DNA of 64,000 nt from the NCBI RefSeq assembly GCF_959029255.1, contig NZ_CAUFUE010000004.1, positions 62,001-126,000 of the forward strand, in the 5' to 3' direction. The position numbers were made by a program, and so were the translations under genes. This document shows positions 18,271 to 26,880 of this stretch, one piece after another (position 1 is the first letter of the stretch; each line of letters opens with the position of its first letter). This DNA is from an uncultured Bacteroides sp. (lineage in GTDB: Bacteria > Bacteroidota > Bacteroidia > Bacteroidales > Bacteroidaceae). Under the pieces are notes generated by a model, which made no database searches, was not told the origin of the DNA, and saw only the letters and a program-made list of their open reading frames with translations.

Positions 18271-19143
18271 TTAGCGGTGGGAATCGGCGAGTTCCATCAG
18301 GTACTTGCCATATTCGGTTTTACCAAGTTGCTCACCGAGGTGGTGGAGCTGGTCGGCATCTATCCAACCCTTGCGCCAAGCAATCTCTTCGATGCAGCTG
18401 ACGCGGAAACCTTGGCGATTCTGTATGGTAGCCACAAAGTTACTTGCTTCGAGCAGGCTGTCACAATTACCCGTATCGAGCCATGCAAAGCCACGACCGA
18501 AAAGTTCCACTTTCAGTGTACCTTCATTCAGATAAAGACGGTTGAGGTCGGTAATCTCGTATTCACCACGTGCCGAAGGTTTCAGGGCGGCGGCTTTAGC
18601 GGTTACTGTGGAGTCGTAGAAATAGAGACCGGGAACGGCATAATTACTTTTGGGTTGGGCCGGTTTCTCTTCAAGAGAAATGGCTTTGCCATCGGCATCA
18701 AACTCCACTACGCCGTATGCGCGAGGGTCTTTTACGTAATAGCCGAAAATGCAGGCGCCTTTTTCAATGGATGCGGCACGCTTCAGCATGGCGGAAAAGC
18801 CTTGACCGTAGAACATGTTGTCGCCCAAGATAAGGCAACCCGGTTCACCATTCAGGAATTCTGCCCCCAAGACGAAAGCTTGCGCCAGACCGTTAGGGTT
18901 CTCCTGTATTTTGTAAGAGAAAGACATTCCGAGTTCTTCGCCCGTACCCAGCAATTCGCGGAACATAGGCAAATCGCGTGGGGTGGAGATAATCAACACT
19001 TCACGTATTCCAGCCAACATCAATGTGGAAAGAGGATAATAAATCATCGGTTTGTCGTAGACAGGCATTATCTGCTTGGATATAGCCTTCGACAATGGAT
19101 AGAGACGAGTGGCACTGCCACCGGCAAGAATAATTCCTTTCAT
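18271..19143 (-). CDS. rmlA: Glucose-1-phosphate thymidylyltransferase
   Basis: 290 residues, the normal length. The nucleotide-binding signature is ILAGGSATRLYPLSKAISKQ; most RmlA proteins have Gly where this has Ala. It is followed by PVYDKPMIYYPLSTLMLAGI. Further family motifs are GDNMFYG, VVEFDADGKAISLEEKP, SNYAVPGLYFYD and RGFAWLDTGNCDSLLEAS. It makes dTDP-glucose from dTTP and glucose-1-phosphate, the substrate of the adjacent RmlB. Both genes run in the same direction and 77 bp separate them, so they are probably one transcript serving capsule or O-antigen-like sugar synthesis. Confidence 0.94.
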   Translation of the reverse strand: MKGIILAGGSATRLYPLSKAISKQIMPVYDKPMIYYPLSTLMLAGIREVLIISTPRDLPMFRELLGTGEELGMSFSYKIQENPNGLAQAFVLGAEFLNGEPGCLILGDNMFYGQGFSAMLKRAASIEKGACIFGYYVKDPRAYGVVEFDADGKAISLEEKPAQPKSNYAVPGLYFYDSTVTAKAAALKPSARGEYEITDLNRLYLNEGTLKVELFGRGFAWLDTGNCDSLLEASNFVATIQNRQGFRVSCIEEIAWRKGWIDADQLHHLGEQLGKTEYGKYLMELADSHR

Positions 19144-19318
19144 ATTTCAGTTCTTTTTGGTGTTACATCAAATGGAGAATAAAATAAGAAGGAGGACAAC
19201 GCCCCACGGCTCTCGTTGCTATTCGGGGTACAAAGTTCGATAAAAATCGTAAGATTACAAAATATACAATGATAATTTATTCTTTCAGGAGGAGTAAACT
19301 CCTAAAAGGTAAAGGCTC

Positions 19319-19810
19319 TCATCCCGCAAGTTCTATCACCTCCAAATCCCTGAACACCCCATTATCCACTATAAAACGAACCATGGTACGCACTTTATGG
19401 AAGCCCGAGATACCTGCCGCTCCGGGATTGATATGGAGCATATCGAGTGTCTTGTCATACTTCACTTTCAGGATATGGGAGTGTCCGCTGATAAACAGCT
19501 TGGGCGGATGCACCAGGATGCTGCCTTGTATGGAAGGGTCGTACTTACCGGGATACCCGCCGATATGTTTCATCAGCACTTCCGCTCCATCTACCGTGAA
19601 ACGCAATACTTGCGGATAGAGTTGACGAATATCTTGCCCGTCTATATTGCCATAGACTGCACGAAAGGGACGGAATGCCGCCAACTTTTGAGCCACCTCC
19701 AACGAACCGATATCACCAGCATGCCATATTTCGTCGCACGACTCAAAGTATTGCAGGTATTTCTCATCCCAATATCCATGCGTATCCGATAGTAAACCAA
19801 CTTTTGTCAT
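19319..19810 (-). CDS. YfcE/MJ0936-type phosphodiesterase
   Basis: 163 residues, the usual size of the small YfcE-like metallophosphoesterases. Metal-binding motifs in order are LLSDTHGYWD, EIWHAGDIGS, AVYGNIDGQD, MKHIGGYPGKYD and FISGHSHILK, then the conserved LHINPGAAG. Family members hydrolyse phosphodiesters such as bis-pNPP or 2',3'-cyclic nucleotides in vitro; the physiological substrate is unknown. It is a cytosolic enzyme with no signal peptide. A TACCTTTG box on the minus strand (19831-19838) lies 21 bp before the ATG. Confidence 0.88.
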   Translation of the reverse strand: MTKVGLLSDTHGYWDEKYLQYFESCDEIWHAGDIGSLEVAQKLAAFRPFRAVYGNIDGQDIRQLYPQVLRFTVDGAEVLMKHIGGYPGKYDPSIQGSILVHPPKLFISGHSHILKVKYDKTLDMLHINPGAAGISGFHKVRTMVRFIVDNGVFRDLEVIELAG

Positions 19811-19830
19811 CTTTCTGTTGTTTATTAGGA

Positions 19831-19838
19831 CAAAGGTA
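19831..19838 (-). promoter_or_regulatory. Candidate -7 box TACCTTTG of the YfcE-like gene
   Basis: CAAAGGTA on the plus strand reads TACCTTTG on the minus strand, matching TAnnTTTG, 20 bp upstream of the start codon at 19810. The -33 element is not clear. Confidence 0.45.
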
Positions 19839-19883
19839 ATTATATTTGGAGAAAATACAGGAAAAGAAATGAGAATTTTGGGA

Positions 19884-19977
19884 AATGAAGAACTAAGAAT
19901 GAAGAATGAAGAATTACCTTACGGCGTGCTTGCATTGCGCAGCCAAATTCTTCATTCTTCATTCTTAGTTCTTCATT
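19884..19977. repeat. Dispersed 94-bp hairpin element, copy 1
   Basis: A perfect 32-bp inverted repeat (19884-19915 and 19946-19977) built from repeated GAATGAAGAA words flanks a 30-bp centre containing ACGGCGTGCTTGCATTGCGC. The same structure recurs at 38601-38694 (centre inverted) and 51065-51158. Here it lies upstream of ppk1. Confidence 0.9.
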
Positions 19978-20013
19978 AAATTATCATTTATCTTCTCCTT
20001 AAACTGATATTTT

Positions 20014-22074
20014 ATGGAACACAGGTATTTCAAACGTGACATCAGTTGGTTATCATTCAATTACCGGGTGTTGCTGGAAGCTGAAGACGATACATTGCCA
20101 CTGTATGAGCGCATTAATTTTATATCCATCTACTCATCCAATCTGGAGGAGTTCTACAAGATACGTGTTGCCGACCATAAAGCGATAGCAACCGGTGCCG
20201 CACATAGTGATGAAGAAAGTGTACAGTCTGCCATCGAACTGGTTGGAGAAATCAACGAAGAGGTAAATCGCCAATTGGAAGAACGTATCCGTATTTATGA
20301 AGAAAAGATACTGCCCGCATTGCGGGAACATCACATCATATTTTATCAAAGCCGCAATGTAGAGCCTTTTCACAGAGATTTCCTGCATCGTTTCTTTAGA
20401 GAAGAGATTTTTCCCTACCTGTCTCCCGTTCCCGTCAGTAAAGACAGAGTAATCTCATTCCTCAGGGACAACCGGCTCTATCTTGCCGTACGCCTATATT
20501 TGAAAGATGTACCCCTGAACTCTCCCAACCGCACGCAGTATTTCGTAATGAAACTGCCCTACAGCAAGGTTCCCCGTTTCATCGAGCTGCCCAAGGTGGG
20601 AAAGAATTATTATCTGATGTTCATAGAGGATATTATCAAAGCGAATATCGGTACCATCTTTCCCGGTTATGAGGTGGACAGTAGTTATTGTATCAAGATT
20701 TCGCGTGACGCGGATATCCTGATTGACGACAAGGCCAATACCTCTGAAATCATAGAACAAGTAAAGACCAAAGTAAAGAAACGCAAGATTGGCGCCGTTT
20801 GCCGTTTTGTGTACGACCGTGCCATGCCGGATGATTTCCTCGACTTCCTGGTAGACGCATTCCGCATCAACCGCCAGGAACTGGTACCCGGTGACAAACA
20901 TTTGAATCTAGAGGATTTGCGACATCTGCCTAACCCTAATCATGCCGTACGCCCCATCCGGAAGCCTCAACCCATGAAACTGACCTGCCTGGATGAACGG
21001 GATTCCATCTTCCGGTATGTGGAGAAGAAGGATTTATTACTGCATTATCCGTATCATTCTTTCGATCACTTCATACATTTCTTATATGAAGCCGTTCACG
21101 AACCTACCGTACGCGAAATCATGGTGACTCAATATCGTGTCGCGGAGAACTCAACAGTTATCAACACGTTGATAGCTGCCGCCCAGAATGGGAAAAAGGT
21201 TACTGTTTTCGTTGAATTGAAAGCTCGCTTCGATGAAGAGAATAATCTGGCAACTGCCGAAATGATGAAAGCTGCGGGTATCAATATCATCTTCAGCATA
21301 CCGGGTTTGAAAGTACATGCCAAGGTGGCCCTCGTACTCCGCAGGGACAAGCAGGGACGCAAACTACCCAGTTACGCATACATCAGCACAGGTAATTTCA
21401 ATGAAAAGACTGCAACGTTGTATGCAGACAGCGGACTGTTCACCTGCAACCCGGTACTTGTCAACGACCTGCACAACTTGTTCCGTACCCTGCAAGGAAA
21501 GGAAAATCCGGTGTTCCACCGCCTGCTGGTGGCACGTTTTAACCTGATACCGGAACTGAACCGCCTCATCGAGCACGAAATGGACTTGGCGAGAAGCGGA
21601 AAACAAGGACGGATTATCCTAAAGATGAATGCCTTGCAAGACCCCACCATGATAGACAGACTTTATGAAGCATCGCAAGCCGGAGTAAAGATTGACCTGA
21701 TTGTGCGAGGTATCTGTTGCCTGATACCGGGACAAAAATATAGCCGCAATATCCGTGTTACTCGCATTGTAGATACTTTCCTGGAGCATGCCCGGATATG
21801 GTATTTCGGAAATGGCGGTAAGCCCAAACTGTTTCTCGGTTCACCCGACTGGATGCGTCGTAATCTTTACCGCCGTATCGAAGCCGTGACCCCGATACTG
21901 GATTCCGACTTGAAACGTGAACTGGCGGATATGCTCGCCATACAGCTGGCAGACAAACGTAAAGCTTGTTTTGTAGATGCCAATCTGCGCAACCGCTGGA
22001 AGTCGGCACGCCCGCAAAAGGAGAAGATACGCGCGCAATATACTTTCTATGAATACTTGAAAGATAGATTGTAA
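20014..22074 (+). CDS. ppk1: Polyphosphate kinase 1
   Basis: 686 residues, the usual Ppk1 length. The N-terminal domain begins with YFKRDISWLSFNYRVLLEA and INFISIYSSNLEEFYKIRV, as in other Ppk1 proteins. The middle head domain contains LLLHYPYHSFDHFIHFL. The C-terminal PLD-like catalytic domains show REIMVTQYRVAENS, GLKVHAKVALVLRR with the autophosphorylated His region, and YISTGNFNEKTATLYAD. It makes polyphosphate reversibly from ATP at the membrane or in the cytosol. It is followed after 76 bp by a Pit-type phosphate transporter, so phosphate uptake and polyphosphate storage are linked. A hairpin repeat and no obvious -7 box precede it. Confidence 0.95.
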   Translation: MEHRYFKRDISWLSFNYRVLLEAEDDTLPLYERINFISIYSSNLEEFYKIRVADHKAIATGAAHSDEESVQSAIELVGEINEEVNRQLEERIRIYEEKILPALREHHIIFYQSRNVEPFHRDFLHRFFREEIFPYLSPVPVSKDRVISFLRDNRLYLAVRLYLKDVPLNSPNRTQYFVMKLPYSKVPRFIELPKVGKNYYLMFIEDIIKANIGTIFPGYEVDSSYCIKISRDADILIDDKANTSEIIEQVKTKVKKRKIGAVCRFVYDRAMPDDFLDFLVDAFRINRQELVPGDKHLNLEDLRHLPNPNHAVRPIRKPQPMKLTCLDERDSIFRYVEKKDLLLHYPYHSFDHFIHFLYEAVHEPTVREIMVTQYRVAENSTVINTLIAAAQNGKKVTVFVELKARFDEENNLATAEMMKAAGINIIFSIPGLKVHAKVALVLRRDKQGRKLPSYAYISTGNFNEKTATLYADSGLFTCNPVLVNDLHNLFRTLQGKENPVFHRLLVARFNLIPELNRLIEHEMDLARSGKQGRIILKMNALQDPTMIDRLYEASQAGVKIDLIVRGICCLIPGQKYSRNIRVTRIVDTFLEHARIWYFGNGGKPKLFLGSPDWMRRNLYRRIEAVTPILDSDLKRELADMLAIQLADKRKACFVDANLRNRWKSARPQKEKIRAQYTFYEYLKDRL

Positions 22075-22150
22075 CACTTCTGTAATATGTATGACATTTC
22101 CCTGCAACACGAAAACCCTTTCTTTGCAGCCAGAAATAAAATACATATTT

Positions 22151-24394
22151 ATGGAAACTATCTATCTTTGTATTGTCATCTTCCTGTTCGTCCTCGCGGT
22201 GTTCGACCTCGTGGTGGGCGTCAGTAATGATGCGGTCAACTTTCTCCAATCGGCTGTTGGAGCCAAAGCAGCATCCTTCAAGACCATATTGTTCATAGCA
22301 GGTATCGGCGTTTTCATCGGAGCTTCACTCTCCAACGGCATGATGGATATAGCCCGGCACGGCATCTACCAACCGGAACATTTCTACTTTGCCGAAATTA
22401 TATGTATCCTGCTTGCCGTGATGCTGACTGACGTAGTGCTGCTGGATGTGTTCAACACAATGGGTATGCCTACCTCCACCACCGTTTCTATGGTATTCGA
22501 ACTTCTGGGAGGTACGTTTGCACTGGCGCTTATCAAAGTTTACAACAGCGACACGCTGGGACTTGGAGACCTCATCAACACAGATAAGGCGCTATCTGTA
22601 ATCATGGCAATCTTCGTGTCTGTCGCCATCGCCTTTTTCTTCGGTATGGTAGTACAGTGGTTGGCACGTGTAGTGTTCACTTTCAACTACAAGAAGAAGA
22701 TGAAATACAGCATTGCCATCTTCGGAGGTATCGCCGCTACATCGATTATTTACTTTATGCTGATAAAGGGCCTGAAAGACAGTTCATTCATGACTCCCGA
22801 ATATAAACAGTGGATACAGGATAATACGTTCCTGCTTATCGGCTGTTTTTTTGTATTCTTCACCCTGCTGATGCAAGTATTGCACTGGTTGAAAATCAAT
22901 GTATTCAAAGTAGTGGTACTGATGGGTACATTCGCCCTTGCCCTCGCCTTTGCAGGCAACGACTTGGTGAACTTCATAGGTGTACCTCTTGCCGGATATG
23001 CCTCTTTCGTAGATTATACCGCGAACGGAACAAGTGTCGGTGCCGACAGTTTTCTGATGACTTCACTCCTCGGTCCCGCCAAAACACCTTGGTATTTCCT
23101 TATCGGTGCAGGCGCCATTATGGTATACTCGCTCTCCACCTCCAAGAAAGCCCACAATGTTATAAAAACATCCGTTGACCTTTCCCGCCAGGATGAAGGT
23201 GAAGAAAGTTTCGGTAGCACTCCCATAGCCCGTACTTTGGTACGTTTCAGCATGACGTTTGCCAACGGGCTCTCCAAAATAATGCCCGAAAGTAGTAAAC
23301 GCTGGATTGAAACCCGCTTCCGGAAAGATGAAGCCATCATTGCCGATGGAGCAGCTTTCGACTTGGTTCGCGCATCCGTCAATCTGGTACTCGCAGGCTT
23401 GCTCATCGCTCTGGGTACTTCACTGAAACTGCCTCTATCCACTACCTACGTCACCTTCATGGTAGCTATGGGTACCTCTCTTGCCGACCGTGCCTGGGGG
23501 CGTGATTCTGCGGTATTCCGCATCACCGGCGTATTGAGTGTTATCGGTGGCTGGTTTATCACTGCCGGAGCTGCTTTCACCATCTGTTTCTTCGTGGCAA
23601 TGATTATATACTTCGGTGGTTCCATCGCTATTATAGGCCTCATCGGTTTGGCGGTGTTCATGCTGATTCGCAGCCAGGTGATGTATAAGAAGCGTAAAGC
23701 GAAGGAAAAAGGGAACGAGACCATCAAACAGCTGATGCAGAGTACAAATAACACCGAAATACTTGAACTGCTACGCAAGCATACCCGTGAGGAACTGGGC
23801 AAGATACTTGAATTTACAGAAGATAACTTTGAGCGTATCATCACCGCTTTCCTGCACGAAAACCTGCGTGGACTGCGTCGTGCTATGGGTTCAATCAAGT
23901 TCGAAAAGCAACTGATTAAACAGATGAAACGCACCGGCACGCTTGCCGTATGCCGCCTAGATAACAATACGGTTCTTGAAAAAGGTCTTTATTTCTATCA
24001 GGGTAATGACTTTGCCAGCGAGTTGGTATACAGCGTAGGACGCCTGTGCGAGCCGTGTCTGGAGCACATCGACAATAACTTCAAGCCGCTGGATACCATT
24101 CAGAAAGGTGAATTTGCCGACGTCACGGAAGATATTGTCTACCTGTTGCAAGTCTGCCGCCATAAGTTAGAAAACAATGACTACGAACATTTTGAGGAAG
24201 ATATCCGCAAGGCAAACGACCTGAACGGACAACTTGCCCATCTGAAACGTGAAGAATTGCAACGCATTCAGACTCAATCGGGCAGCATCAAGGTAAGCAT
24301 GGTTTATCTGACGATGATACAAGAAGCCCAGAATGTAGTGACTTACACAATCAATCTGATGAAGGTGAGCAGGAAATTCCAGGCTGAAGACTAA
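22151..24394 (+). CDS. Pit-family inorganic phosphate transporter with PhoU-like C-terminus
   Basis: 747 residues from the ATG at 22151; a longer frame from 22091 lacks a reasonable start. The N-terminal PiT repeat has FDLVVGVSNDAVNFLQSAVGA and a second repeat has FAGNDLVNFIGVPLAG, the duplicated signature of phosphate/sodium or proton symporters. Ten or more membrane segments extend to about residue 520. The last about 230 residues are hydrophilic and helical (EILELLRKHTREELGKILEF, HKLENNDYEHFEEDIRKA) and resemble a fused PhoU-like regulatory domain. The gene follows ppk1 directly. Its 3' end overlaps the convergent cca gene by 44 bp. Confidence 0.9.
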   Translation: METIYLCIVIFLFVLAVFDLVVGVSNDAVNFLQSAVGAKAASFKTILFIAGIGVFIGASLSNGMMDIARHGIYQPEHFYFAEIICILLAVMLTDVVLLDVFNTMGMPTSTTVSMVFELLGGTFALALIKVYNSDTLGLGDLINTDKALSVIMAIFVSVAIAFFFGMVVQWLARVVFTFNYKKKMKYSIAIFGGIAATSIIYFMLIKGLKDSSFMTPEYKQWIQDNTFLLIGCFFVFFTLLMQVLHWLKINVFKVVVLMGTFALALAFAGNDLVNFIGVPLAGYASFVDYTANGTSVGADSFLMTSLLGPAKTPWYFLIGAGAIMVYSLSTSKKAHNVIKTSVDLSRQDEGEESFGSTPIARTLVRFSMTFANGLSKIMPESSKRWIETRFRKDEAIIADGAAFDLVRASVNLVLAGLLIALGTSLKLPLSTTYVTFMVAMGTSLADRAWGRDSAVFRITGVLSVIGGWFITAGAAFTICFFVAMIIYFGGSIAIIGLIGLAVFMLIRSQVMYKKRKAKEKGNETIKQLMQSTNNTEILELLRKHTREELGKILEFTEDNFERIITAFLHENLRGLRRAMGSIKFEKQLIKQMKRTGTLAVCRLDNNTVLEKGLYFYQGNDFASELVYSVGRLCEPCLEHIDNNFKPLDTIQKGEFADVTEDIVYLLQVCRHKLENNDYEHFEEDIRKANDLNGQLAHLKREELQRIQTQSGSIKVSMVYLTMIQEAQNVVTYTINLMKVSRKFQAED

Positions 24395-25811
24395 TCCCCA
24401 TTTTCTCTGCCCGTTGCAACATAAATGCACGGGCAGCTTCGTATTCATTGGGGATGACTCCATCCAGAATAGCATCCTTTATGGCGCTTTTCAGTGCTCC
24501 CACTTGCTGGCAAGGAGGCAGATTGAAAGTCTTCATAATCTCCTCCCCACTGACAGGGGGTTGGAAATTGCGAATACGGTCACGCTCTTCCAAGTCTTTC
24601 AACTTCTGGCGGACTAACTGGAAATTATTCAGGAAACGCTGTTTGCGTTCCATGTTCTTGGAAGTGATATCCGCTTCACACAAAGTCATAAGATCGTCAA
24701 TATCATCTCCGGCTTCAAAGAGCAGGCGGCGAACGGCAGAATCAGTTACCACATCATCCGCTATGACGATGGGACGCATGTGGAGGCTTACCAACTTCTG
24801 CACGTATTTCATCTTTTCATTCATCGGCAACTTCATCTTCCGGAAGATTTGCGGTATCATCTTTTCACCAATGAAATTATGGTTATGAAATGTCCAACCC
24901 GCGCGAGGTTCCCAACGTTTGGTTACGGGTTTGGCGATATCGTGCAGCAGTGCCGCCCAGCGCAACCAGAGATTATCGGTCTTCTTGCTGATATTATCCA
25001 ATACCTCCAATGTATGGTAGAAATTATCTTTATGCGCCCTTCCGTTCCGGGTTTCCACTCCTTGCAGAGCTACCATTTCGGGGAAAATAAGTTCCAACAA
25101 CCCGGAACGGTCAAGGTCGATAAATCCCTTGGAAGGTATGGGAGATAGCAATATTTTATTCAACTCATCCGCAATGCGCTCTTTAGATATAATGGAAATA
25201 CGCTCTTTGTTGCGGCACAAAGAGTCGAATGTAGTATCGTCGATATAAAAACCGAGTTGGGTGGCAAAACGGATACAACGCATCATTCGCAACGGGTCGT
25301 CACTAAACGTGATGTCCGGGTCAAGCGGTGTACGGATAGTTTTTTCTTTCATATCCTCCATTCCGCCAAACGGGTCTACCAACTCACCGTAACGGACTTT
25401 ATTCAAGCAAACTGCCAAGGCATTGATAGTAAAGTCCCGGCGGTTCTGGTCATCTTCCAACGTACCGTCTTCCACAATCGGTTTCCGTGAATCGTGTGTG
25501 TACGATTCTTTACGGGCACCGACAAACTCCACTTCCGTACCGTGGTATTTGAGTTGCGCCGTACCGAAGTTCTTGAAAACCGAAAGGTGAGCGCCGCGTC
25601 CCAGGCGCTTGCCCAACGCTTCCGCCATCGCAATGCCGCTACCCACCACTACCACATCTATATCTTTGGAAGGACGTTGCAGGAAAATATCTCGTACATA
25701 CCCGCCAACCACATAACATTCAAAGCCCAAATCATCCGCTGTTTCGGATATTCGCCGGAATATGTCATCACTAAAACGCTGCTTCAATTCTTCTGCCGTC
25801 AGTTCAATCAT
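24351..25811 (-). CDS. cca: CCA-adding tRNA nucleotidyltransferase with HD domain
   Basis: 486 residues. The class II nucleotidyltransferase motif is CYVVGGYVRDIFLQRPSKDIDV with the two catalytic Asp residues. Next come the conserved RRDFTINALAV, the neck region DPLRMMRCIRFATQLGF and KERIADELNKILL. An HD domain follows (RWAALLHDIAKPVTK), then a helical tail. It adds or repairs the 3' CCA of tRNAs. The tRNA-Ser gene in this window (63496-63583) does not encode CCA, so this function is needed. A polynucleotide adenylyltransferase role is the usual alternative annotation. Its 3' end overlaps the transporter gene on the other strand. Confidence 0.92.
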   Translation of the reverse strand: MIELTAEELKQRFSDDIFRRISETADDLGFECYVVGGYVRDIFLQRPSKDIDVVVVGSGIAMAEALGKRLGRGAHLSVFKNFGTAQLKYHGTEVEFVGARKESYTHDSRKPIVEDGTLEDDQNRRDFTINALAVCLNKVRYGELVDPFGGMEDMKEKTIRTPLDPDITFSDDPLRMMRCIRFATQLGFYIDDTTFDSLCRNKERISIISKERIADELNKILLSPIPSKGFIDLDRSGLLELIFPEMVALQGVETRNGRAHKDNFYHTLEVLDNISKKTDNLWLRWAALLHDIAKPVTKRWEPRAGWTFHNHNFIGEKMIPQIFRKMKLPMNEKMKYVQKLVSLHMRPIVIADDVVTDSAVRRLLFEAGDDIDDLMTLCEADITSKNMERKQRFLNNFQLVRQKLKDLEERDRIRNFQPPVSGEEIMKTFNLPPCQQVGALKSAIKDAILDGVIPNEYEAARAFMLQRAEKMGISLQPGISCSPSSD

Positions 25812-25837
25812 AAATAAATTCTTTTATAAAGCGGGGG

Positions 25838-25866
25838 CAAAGATACGGATATTATTTCTAATTTTG
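25838..25866. promoter_or_regulatory. Divergent -7 boxes for cca and the 25894 lipoprotein
   Basis: CAAAGATA at 25838-25845 is TATCTTTG on the minus strand, 27 bp before cca. TAATTTTG at 25859-25866 faces the lipoprotein gene, 27 bp before its ATG. Both fit TAnnTTTG. Confidence 0.55.
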
Positions 25867-25893
25867 CTTCCACTAACACCAAGAACAAAAATT

Positions 25894-26721
25894 ATGAAGA
25901 AAGCAGCTATCCTTGCGTGCCTCTGCTGCACGCTCTTTTCTTGTAGTAATGTAGAGAAAAAAGCAAGTGAGAAACTACAGGTTGCCCGCGCGGCTTACGA
26001 ACGCGGCGATTACAATGAAGCCAAGATACAGATTGACAGCATCAAAATCCTTTATCCCAAAGCCTTCGAGACACGTCGTGAGGGAATAGGCCTCATGCAA
26101 CAGGTGGAACTGAAAGAGCAGGAGAATAGCCTTGTTTATCTTGACAGCATGCTTCGTGAAAAACAAAAGGAACTGGATGCCATCAAAGGCAATTTCACTT
26201 TCGAGAAAGATGCCGAATATCAGAAAATAGGCAGTTACCTGCATCCTTCCCAAGTGATAGAGAAGAACTTGCACCGTTCCTTCCTTCGTTTTCAGGTAGA
26301 TGAAAATGGCCTGATGAGTATGACCTCCATTTATTGCGGTCCCCACAACATCCACCATGTGGCGGTAAAAGTGACCGCTCCTGACGGTAGCTTTGCCGAA
26401 ACACCTGCCTCCAAGGACAGTTACGAAACCACAGACCTAGGAGAAAAGATTGAGAAAGCCGATTACAAATTAGGAGAAGACGGTAATGTCATTGGTTTCA
26501 TCTATCTGAATCAGGATAAGAATATCCGCGTAAATTATCTGGGAGAACGTCCCTACGCCACTACCCTCACCCCCAACGACCGCAAAGCCGCTGCCGAAGT
26601 TTATGAATTGGCAAAGATACTATCTTCTATCACAGAGATAAAAAAGAACATGGACGAAGCCAACCTGAAGATTGAGTTCGTGAAACGGAAAATGCAAGAA
26701 AGGGAGGATAAGAAAGAATAA
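25894..26721 (+). CDS. Coiled-coil lipoprotein of unknown function
   Basis: 275 residues from the ATG at 25894; the open frame extends upstream into cca but a -7 box at 25859 excludes that. The signal peptide ends in TLFSC. A TPR- or helix-like stretch follows (RAAYERGDYNEAKIQIDSIK), then a predicted coiled coil (QEKQKELDAIKGNFTFEKDA in outline), a beta-rich middle (MTSIYCGPHNIHHVAVKVT) and a charged C-terminal helix (IEFVKRKMQEREDKKE). I do not recognise a named family with certainty. The organisation suggests a periplasmic or outer-membrane associated protein. Confidence 0.75.
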   Translation: MKKAAILACLCCTLFSCSNVEKKASEKLQVARAAYERGDYNEAKIQIDSIKILYPKAFETRREGIGLMQQVELKEQENSLVYLDSMLREKQKELDAIKGNFTFEKDAEYQKIGSYLHPSQVIEKNLHRSFLRFQVDENGLMSMTSIYCGPHNIHHVAVKVTAPDGSFAETPASKDSYETTDLGEKIEKADYKLGEDGNVIGFIYLNQDKNIRVNYLGERPYATTLTPNDRKAAAEVYELAKILSSITEIKKNMDEANLKIEFVKRKMQEREDKKE

Positions 26722-26757
26722 GAAAAGCAGAAGGGAGGGAGGAGTGAAAACTCCCAT

Positions 26758-26880
26758 TCACTTCACCCTCCTGTTCAACTGATTATTCGCTTTACTTGGT
26801 TTTGACTTACCAATCCTTTTCCCGGTAGGTTTTGCTTTTCCTGTCCGCTTGGAAGGTTGTATGTTTTTAGAGCCCTTCAT
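26758..26880 (-). CDS. Candidate small basic protein overlapping the 26867 gene
   Basis: A 40-codon frame with ATG at 26878-26880 starts inside the last codons of the upstream gene (14-bp overlap). The product is strongly basic: MKGSKNIQPSKRTGKAKPTG and then KRIGKSKPSKANNQLNRRVK. The overlap would allow translational coupling. I recognise no family and the ribosome-binding context is weak, so this may be a non-coding frame. It lies convergent to the lipoprotein gene ending at 26721. Confidence 0.3.
   Translation of the reverse strand: MKGSKNIQPSKRTGKAKPTGKRIGKSKPSKANNQLNRRVK

Noticed and set aside
18271..19143. RmlA signature GGSATRLYP as a defective active site
   Set aside because: The Gly to Ala change is accompanied by all other motifs and I believe it is common in Bacteroides RmlA, so it is not taken as a defect.
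18277..19182. 301-codon plus-strand frame opposite rmlA
   Set aside because: rmlA on the other strand has all family motifs; the opposite frame is a shadow caused by codon composition.
22091..22150. Upstream extension of the Pit transporter to 22091
   Set aside because: The added residues have no homology in the family start, while METIYLCIVIFLFVLAVFDL at 22151 begins a normal PiT protein.
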